Positions 58,939-64,000 of a DNA stretch of 64,000 nt are shown here, piece after piece. The position numbers and the translations under genes were made by a program. Location: contig JAZQGR010000066.1 in the NCBI GenBank assembly GCA_045540115.1, positions 1-64,000 on the forward strand. The letters run 5' to 3'. The notes beneath the pieces are model-generated. The model saw only the letters and a list, made by a program, of their open reading frames with translations, had not been told where the DNA came from and searched no databases. The stretch comes from Colimorpha_A sp045540115. Its GTDB lineage: Bacteria; Bacillota; Clostridia; Oscillospirales; CAG-272. How positions within the stretch are numbered: the first letter of the stretch is position 1; each line of letters opens with the position of its first letter.

Positions 58939-59937
58939 ATGAGAGTATCGAGCACGAAAAAAAGCAGGTATTATAGGTATGCCGCGATAATTCTGCTTGT
59001 TGTATTTCTTGTGTCATTTTCTCTTATCGCGGTAAATATTTATGAGAATAACCGCGGGAAATATCCGACGCAAACGACGGTAGAGCAGTTTATTGAGCAT
59101 GATGGTGTGAAGTATGAGCTCAAGGAAGATCTTGAGACCTTTATCGTTATAGGTCTTGATAAGATGAGTGATTATGACGGCGTGTCGGATTCGTACAATA
59201 ACGATAAACAGGCGGATTTTATTATGCTCTTTGTCCTTGATAACAAGGCAAAGACGGTTACGCCGATCCATATAAACCGCGATACGATGGCTGAGATGAA
59301 TATTCTCGGCCTTAACGGAAATCCCGTCGGAAGCGTGACAAAGCAGATCGCCCTTTCTTATAACTACGGAAACGGCGGAAAAATAAGTTGTCGCAATACG
59401 CTCGACGCGGTATCTGAGCTTCTTCTCGGAATGAAAATAAAGCACTACGCTTCCGTCACAATGGACGCCGTGCCGGTGTATAACGACCTTGTCGGCGGTG
59501 TGACGCTTGAGGTGCTTGACGACTTTACGGGTATCGACGAGACTCTTGTTAAGGGTGAAACGGTTGCTCTCTCGGGACAGCAGGCGCTGACCTACGTCCG
59601 TACAAGAGAAGGACTTGAGGATAATACGAACGCCGCACGAATGATACGCCAGAAGCAGTATCTTACGGCGCTTCGTGAAAAAACCGTGGAAAAGCTGAAC
59701 AGCGGCACCAAGTTTGCCGTCGAGCTTACGACGGCGCTGTCCGATTATCTCATTTCCGACCGTTCAGTCACTCAGATGCAGGAGCTTCTCGATAAATTCT
59801 CGTCTTATGAATTTTTGGAAACTCTCGAGCTCGAGGGCGAAAATAAGGTCGGCGAGAAATTCATGGAATTTTATCCGAGCGAGGATTCGATCACGGAGAT
59901 CGTCGTGAAGGCGTTCTATCGGGAGTCGGATAAATAA
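58939..59937 (+). CDS. LytR-CpsA-Psr (LCP) family glycopolymer ligase
   Basis: The 332-residue protein has an N-terminal helix (about 15-35) and an LCP domain with the motifs IGLDK, DFIMLFVLDNKAKTVTPIHINRDTM, and YVRTREGLEDNTNAARMIRQKQ. LCP enzymes transfer glycopolymers from lipid carriers to the cell wall. Here the likely polymer is the capsule made by the following cluster. A terminator-like hairpin (59958) follows. Confidence 0.92.
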   Translation: MRVSSTKKSRYYRYAAIILLVVFLVSFSLIAVNIYENNRGKYPTQTTVEQFIEHDGVKYELKEDLETFIVIGLDKMSDYDGVSDSYNNDKQADFIMLFVLDNKAKTVTPIHINRDTMAEMNILGLNGNPVGSVTKQIALSYNYGNGGKISCRNTLDAVSELLLGMKIKHYASVTMDAVPVYNDLVGGVTLEVLDDFTGIDETLVKGETVALSGQQALTYVRTREGLEDNTNAARMIRQKQYLTALREKTVEKLNSGTKFAVELTTALSDYLISDRSVTQMQELLDKFSSYEFLETLELEGENKVGEKFMEFYPSEDSITEIVVKAFYRESDK

Positions 59938-59957
59938 TATCGTGGAGACATTCTCCG

Positions 59958-59986
59958 GAAAACGGTCATGATAAGTGGCCGTTTTG
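59958..59986 (+). terminator. Terminator-like hairpin after the LCP gene
   Basis: AAAACGGTCA-TGATAAG-TGGCCGTTTT, ending in TTTTG. Confidence 0.72.
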
Positions 59987-60029
59987 CGCCGTATAGAGAT
60001 ATGTTTTAATTTGCTAATGCAGTGATATA

Positions 60030-60152
60030 TTTCCGCCGTTTCGGGCGGAAAATGATATGATTTCTACCCTTTTGAGCCGCGCCTGCGGCGGTTTTCCGCC
60101 TACGCGCGTTGACTGTGCAGATCCTCCCACCAAGTGTGGGTTAAAATATAAT
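60030..60152 (+). promoter_or_regulatory. Leader region of the sugar-transferase genes with hairpins and a -10
   Basis: TTTCCGCC-GTTTC-GGGCGGAAA (60030-60051) and a GCCGC-CTGC-GCGGC-type hairpin near 60077-60092 occur. TATAAT lies at 60147-60152 without a good -35. The leader lies between the LCP gene and the dehydratase gene. No known riboswitch fold is recognised. Confidence 0.4.
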
Positions 60153-60168
60153 TCGGAGAAGCTTTGTA

Positions 60169-62067
60169 ATGAAAAAGCAGGGAAAAAGAAGATATATAAT
60201 TCTTTATGATATTGTGATCTTCGCCGCGCTGTTCGTGTCGCTCTATTTTCTGCACGGAAAGCCGGCGGGAATATCGACGGACGTAATATATATCCAGGCG
60301 GCGATAACCTTCGTTATCACCTTTGGCGCGAGAATTATCGGCCGAGTTTACAAGCAGATACTTCGCTATGGCGGTATTCAGGGATATATTCGCCTTCTTG
60401 TCGTCGATGCCTGCGCCTTCCTTCTCAATTTTACGCTTCTGAAGCTCTTGCCGATAAGAACGGTATCGGGTGCATTTCTTCTGATCGTCGCGTCAATGAA
60501 CCTTCTTTGCGCGCTCGCGGTCAGAATGCTCTACCGTTACGCTTATAAGTGCGCAAATAAAAAGACCTTTATCGGAAAACTCCTCAATTTCGGACTCCTC
60601 GTCGTCGCGGGAATAAGAATACCGGAGGAAAAGCTTGAAGAGGCACAGAAAACCAATATCGCAATAGTTGGCGCCGGAAGCGTAGGCGTTGCGCTCGCAA
60701 CGGAGCTTCGCTCCAACCCGAACAGCCAATTTTTCCCGCGTTGCTTCGTTGATATAAACAAGAATAAAGTAAACAGAAATATTCTCGATATACCTGTTCT
60801 GCTCGAGGACGGAAAGATTTTTGATAAGCTTGCGGATATGGGCGTCGGTGAGGTCGTTTTCGCAATAAGCGATCTTGATGATGAAAAGGCAAAGGCGCTT
60901 CACGAGAAGTACCTGAGAGCGGGCTTCAAGATCAAGGTCTACGATTTCCCGCTCATGCAGAGTGTAGGCGGAAAGCGCAGAGTAAGAGAATTTGACATCG
61001 AGGAGCTTCTGTTCAGAAAGCCGATAATCATACATAACGAAAAAACAGAAGAATACTACAAGGGCAAGACCGTTATGATAACGGGCGGAGGCGGATCAAT
61101 AGGCTCAGAGCTCTGCCGCCAGCTCGCGAAATTCTCGCCAAAGAAGATAATTATAGTCGATATCTACGAAAACGGCGCTTATGACGTTCAGCAGGAGCTC
61201 AAGATCGCGTACGGCAATAAGCTTGATCTTACAGTCGAGATCGCGTCTATATGCAACAGACGTGCAATGGAGCGCGTTTTTGAGAAATATAATGTGCAGA
61301 TAGTCATTAACGCGGCGGCGCATAAGCACGTGCCGCTTATGGAGAACAACTGCATTGAAGCGGTCGAAAATAACGTGTTCGGTACGAAGATCCTCGTTGA
61401 TCTGTGCGAGAAATACGGAGCTGAAAGCTTCGTAATGGTGTCGACCGATAAGGCGGTAAACCCCACCAATATAATGGGCGCAACAAAGCGTATGTGCGAA
61501 ATGATCGTGCAGAGCGCAGGCACTCACGGTAAGGTAAAATACAGCGCAACGCGCTTCGGTAACGTCCTTGGATCGGCAGGCTCGGTGATCCCGCTCTTCA
61601 AGAAGCAGATCGCAAACGGCGGTCCGATAACGGTCACCGATAAACGAATAATCCGCTACTTTATGACGATCCCCGAGGCATCTCAGCTCGTGCTTGAATC
61701 GGGCGCGATCGCGAAAAACGGCGAGCTGTTCGTCCTCGATATGGGACAACCTGTCAAGATCTACGATCTTGCCAAGAATATGATACGCCTGACGGGCGCT
61801 ACGGATATCGAAATAATTGAAACCGGACTCCGCCCCGGCGAAAAGCTTTACGAGGAGCTCCTCGTAAAGAGCGAAGAGCTCGATAAGACCGAAAACAGCC
61901 TTATCTTCATTGAGCGCGACACGCCGCCTACCGTGTCGGAAATCGAAGAAAAGCTTGCGATCCTTATACATGCCGTCGAAACCAATGACGACGAGACCGT
62001 CAGAGCCGCACTCAAAAAAACGGTGCCGACGTATAAGGAGCCGAACGAGATAAATATCAAGGCATAA
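60169..62067 (+). CDS. Membrane-bound nucleotide-sugar 4,6-dehydratase (PglF/CapD type)
   Basis: The 632-residue protein has four N-terminal membrane helices (about 10-120), a nucleotide-binding intermediate domain, and an extended SDR domain with ITGGGGSIGSE (304-314). The catalytic region STDKAVNPTNIMGATKR has Met where most SDR enzymes have Tyr, as in PglF/WbpM-type dehydratases. It most likely converts UDP-GlcNAc to a 4-keto-6-deoxy sugar for the polymer. It begins the sugar-assembly part of the cluster; the next gene is 21 nt downstream. Confidence 0.93.
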   Translation: MKKQGKRRYIILYDIVIFAALFVSLYFLHGKPAGISTDVIYIQAAITFVITFGARIIGRVYKQILRYGGIQGYIRLLVVDACAFLLNFTLLKLLPIRTVSGAFLLIVASMNLLCALAVRMLYRYAYKCANKKTFIGKLLNFGLLVVAGIRIPEEKLEEAQKTNIAIVGAGSVGVALATELRSNPNSQFFPRCFVDINKNKVNRNILDIPVLLEDGKIFDKLADMGVGEVVFAISDLDDEKAKALHEKYLRAGFKIKVYDFPLMQSVGGKRRVREFDIEELLFRKPIIIHNEKTEEYYKGKTVMITGGGGSIGSELCRQLAKFSPKKIIIVDIYENGAYDVQQELKIAYGNKLDLTVEIASICNRRAMERVFEKYNVQIVINAAAHKHVPLMENNCIEAVENNVFGTKILVDLCEKYGAESFVMVSTDKAVNPTNIMGATKRMCEMIVQSAGTHGKVKYSATRFGNVLGSAGSVIPLFKKQIANGGPITVTDKRIIRYFMTIPEASQLVLESGAIAKNGELFVLDMGQPVKIYDLAKNMIRLTGATDIEIIETGLRPGEKLYEELLVKSEELDKTENSLIFIERDTPPTVSEIEEKLAILIHAVETNDDETVRAALKKTVPTYKEPNEINIKA

Positions 62068-62088
62068 ATTAATTCAGGATGAAAGCGA

Positions 62089-62721
62089 ATGTATAAGAGG
62101 TTTTTTAAACGGCTTATTGATCTTGTGCTTTCAACGCTCGCAATCATTGTCCTCGCAATACCGATGGCAATAATTGCGTTGATTATCAAGATCACCGATC
62201 CGGGCCCCGCAATATTCAAGCAGAAGCGAGTCGGAAAGAATAAAACCTACTTCCGGCTCTATAAGTTCAGAAGTATGAAGATGAGCACTCCGAGAGATTG
62301 CCCTACGCATTTGCTCGAAAACCCCGAGCAGTACATAACCCGTATAGGAAAATTCCTGCGTAAAAGCAGCCTCGATGAGCTTCCGCAGATATTCAATATC
62401 TGGACCGGGAAAATGTCGATCATAGGCCCGCGCCCCGCACTGTGGAACCAGGATGACCTTGTTGCCGAACGCGATAAGTACGGCGCAAACGACGTCCGCC
62501 CGGGACTTACCGGCTGGGCGCAGATAAACGGCAGAGACGAGCTTGAGATTCCCGTCAAGGCAAAGCTCGACGGAGAATATGTTGAAAAAATGAGCTTCGG
62601 CTTTGACATAAAATGCTTTTTCGGAACGATAGGAAGTGTCCTGAAGTCCGACGGCGTCGTCGAAGGCGGCACGGGTGAGCTCGAAAAGAAAGAAGAAAAA
62701 GAAGAAACGGCTACGAAATGA
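62089..62721 (+). CDS. Polyprenyl-phosphate sugar-1-phosphate transferase (PglC-like)
   Basis: The 210-residue monotopic enzyme has a re-entrant N-terminal helix (about 10-32) with the catalytic Asp96-Glu97 in SSLDELPQ and the family blocks FKQKRVGKNKTYF, KFRSMKM, GPRPAL and RPGLTGWAQINGRD. It starts polymer assembly by transferring a sugar phosphate to undecaprenyl phosphate. It overlaps the next gene by 4 nt. A Lys/Glu tail (about 196-210) is extra. Confidence 0.94.
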   Translation: MYKRFFKRLIDLVLSTLAIIVLAIPMAIIALIIKITDPGPAIFKQKRVGKNKTYFRLYKFRSMKMSTPRDCPTHLLENPEQYITRIGKFLRKSSLDELPQIFNIWTGKMSIIGPRPALWNQDDLVAERDKYGANDVRPGLTGWAQINGRDELEIPVKAKLDGEYVEKMSFGFDIKCFFGTIGSVLKSDGVVEGGTGELEKKEEKEETATK

Positions 62722-63593
62722 AGAAGATTTTGATTACCGGCGCAAACAGTTATATCGGAAACTCATTCGAAAAATATGTAAATGAAAAATATCCGGATCA
62801 GTATACGGTTGATACTGTCGATATGACCAATAGCGCTTGGAAAGAAAAAAACTTTTCGGAGTATGATAGCGTATTCCACGTAGCCGGAATTGCCCATTCG
62901 GACAGCGGTAAGATAAGCGATGAAAAAGCAAAGTTATATTATGCGGTAAACACCGATCTGACCGTTGAAACCGCTAAGAAAGCTAAGGCGGACGGGGCGG
63001 GACAGTTTATATTTATGAGCAGCGCGATAGTTTACGGCGAAAGCGCGCCGATCGGTAAGACAAAGGTTATTACAAAGGATACCCCTGTCAGCCCCGCAAA
63101 CTGTTACGGCGACAGTAAAGTTCAAGCGGAAAACGGAATTCGTCCTTTGAATGATGACAGTTTCAAAGTCGTTATCCTTCGACCGCCTATGATTTACGGA
63201 AAGGGAAGTAAGGGCAATTATCCGTTTCTCGTCAAGATCGCTCTCAAAACGCCGATTTTCCCTTATGTAAAGAACGAACGCTCGATGCTGTACGTCGAGA
63301 ACCTTTGTGAGTTCGTTCGTCTTATGATCGAAAATGAAGAGCACGGCACATTCTGGCCGCAAAATGCTGAGTACAGCAATACAAGCGAGCTCGTGAAAAT
63401 GATCGCCGAGGCGCATGGAAAAAAGATACGCCTTATCAAAGGCTTCGGTTGGGCTTTGAAAATAATGAGCCGTTTGGTCGGGCTTGTGAATAAAGCGTTT
63501 GGCAGTCTGAGCTATGATCGAGAGATGAGCCGATATAAATATGAGTACAGAATGAAGAATCTTAAAGATTCTGTTGAGGATACGGAAAAATGA
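62718..63593 (+). CDS. NAD-dependent epimerase/dehydratase (extended SDR)
   Basis: The 291-residue SDR has GANSYIG (7-13), the SSAIVYG strand and the catalytic Tyr-Lys pair in CYGDSK. It resembles UDP-galactose epimerase-like or reductase-type enzymes that act next to PglC-type transferases in capsule loci. The exact sugar is not known. ATG 62718 overlaps the preceding gene by 4 nt and its end overlaps the next ATG by 4 nt. Confidence 0.88.
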   Translation: MKKILITGANSYIGNSFEKYVNEKYPDQYTVDTVDMTNSAWKEKNFSEYDSVFHVAGIAHSDSGKISDEKAKLYYAVNTDLTVETAKKAKADGAGQFIFMSSAIVYGESAPIGKTKVITKDTPVSPANCYGDSKVQAENGIRPLNDDSFKVVILRPPMIYGKGSKGNYPFLVKIALKTPIFPYVKNERSMLYVENLCEFVRLMIENEEHGTFWPQNAEYSNTSELVKMIAEAHGKKIRLIKGFGWALKIMSRLVGLVNKAFGSLSYDREMSRYKYEYRMKNLKDSVEDTEK

Positions 63594-64000
63594 TTGATGC
63601 GACCGCGATAATAATGACAAAAAACGAAGAAAAGAATATCGTTGATTGTTTGAAATCTATGAGCGGTTTCGCAAAACGTTGCGTGGTTCTCGACTGCGGT
63701 AGCACCGATAAAACGGTAGAGCTTGCCAAGGAAAACGGAGCAGACGTTTATTTTCACGAGTTTGAATATTATGCAAAGCAGTTCAATTGGGGTATTGATA
63801 ATTGTGACATCGATACCGAATGGATAATACGTCTTGACGCGGATGAGCGTTTTCCTAATGAGCTGAACGCGGAAATCACAGAGCTGATCGAGAAAAACAA
63901 GGATAAGCCGATGAACGGCATTACTATCGAGGCAGACTTCTTCTTCCTTGGGCGCTGTATGAAGCATGGCCCGAGAAATAAGAGAAAAATGATGCTTTTC
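63590..64000 (+). CDS. Glycosyltransferase family 2 (cut by window end)
   Basis: The visible 137 codons start at ATG 63590, overlapping the epimerase stop (ATGA). They show the GT2 core: IIMTKNEEKNI at residues 8-18, VLDCGSTDKT (about 38-47) and the acidic metal motif LDADE near 79-83. The C-terminal part continues beyond 64000. It adds a sugar to the growing lipid-linked unit. Confidence 0.85.
   Translation, partial: MIDATAIIMTKNEEKNIVDCLKSMSGFAKRCVVLDCGSTDKTVELAKENGADVYFHEFEYYAKQFNWGIDNCDIDTEWIIRLDADERFPNELNAEITELIEKNKDKPMNGITIEADFFFLGRCMKHGPRNKRKMMLF

Noticed and set aside
59938..60168. Possible riboswitch in the leader of the nucleotide-sugar dehydratase gene
   Set aside because: Hairpins are present, but no known conserved riboswitch core can be recognised and no expression platform is clear.

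Overview
The window looks like chromosomal DNA from an uncultivated gut-type Clostridia (Bacillota), probably an Oscillospirales- or Christensenellales-like lineage. The reasons are AGGAG-type ribosome sites, near-consensus sigma-A promoters (TTGACA-N17-TATAAT variants) ahead of many transcription units, hairpin-plus-U terminators, a CD1247-type gene next to efp, an IS200/IS605 relic, a DUF554/LysR pair and a GldG/DUF4340 ABC operon. Species-level placement cannot be made from sequence reading alone. No phage, CRISPR array or plasmid backbone is visible.

Layout. 1-960: end of an rRNA operon (23S 3' end, tRNA-Lys, two 5S genes, tRNA-Asn). 961-2310: two small membrane-protein genes among arrays of tiny hairpins. 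2335-3800: a GH43-like hydrolase and an IS200/IS605 relic. 3808-6731: a thiol-redox block (thioredoxin, Crp/Fnr regulator, DUF6132 protein, CcdA, TlpA-like protein) in which the two positive promoters share a regulator-site geometry. 6793-10898: an alpha/beta hydrolase, an ATPase, a YgjV-like protein, a histidine phosphatase and an M55 peptidase. 11310-19210: a small repeat protein, two ABC exporter pairs of the BcrA/lantibiotic-immunity type, a two-component system and two membrane proteins. 19668-23603: a PstS-like operon, a GDSL hydrolase, a cysteine hydrolase and nagB. 24024-31533: a GH42 beta-galactosidase with an SGNH esterase, an AAC(3)-family protein, DUF554/LysR, a HAD phosphatase and an SGNH lipoprotein. 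31542-40515: galM, efp, a CD1247-type gene and four tandem GH123/DUF4091-like proteins. 40812-47782: malQ, a nucleoside hydrolase operon headed by a sugar-kinase/AraC fusion, and a divergent operon headed by a MarR/GT8 fusion with two acyltransferases. 47881-51127: two beta-propeller proteins and a phosphotransferase. 51259-55729: a GldA/F/G-like ABC operon with DUF4340. 55859-64000: the start of a capsule or exopolysaccharide cluster, cut by the window end.

How the genes fit together. The enzymes (GH43, GH42, four GH123-like proteins, several SGNH esterases, NagB, GalM, MalQ, nucleoside hydrolase) describe a glycan forager that probably takes sugars from plant galactans and host amino-sugar glycans. 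The redox block suggests a thioredoxin/CcdA relay to extracytoplasmic thiols under one Crp/Fnr activator. The most unusual items are two enzyme/transcription-factor fusions that face each other across one intergenic region (44688-44931). One is a PfkB kinase carrying an AraC DNA-binding domain, the other a MarR domain joined to a GT8 glycosyltransferase, and each has a palindrome in its own promoter.

Intergenic space from 10.9 to 26.9 kb is full of a dispersed palindromic repeat (GCCTTCCCC...GGATGAGGTG core), which produces many false open reading frames.
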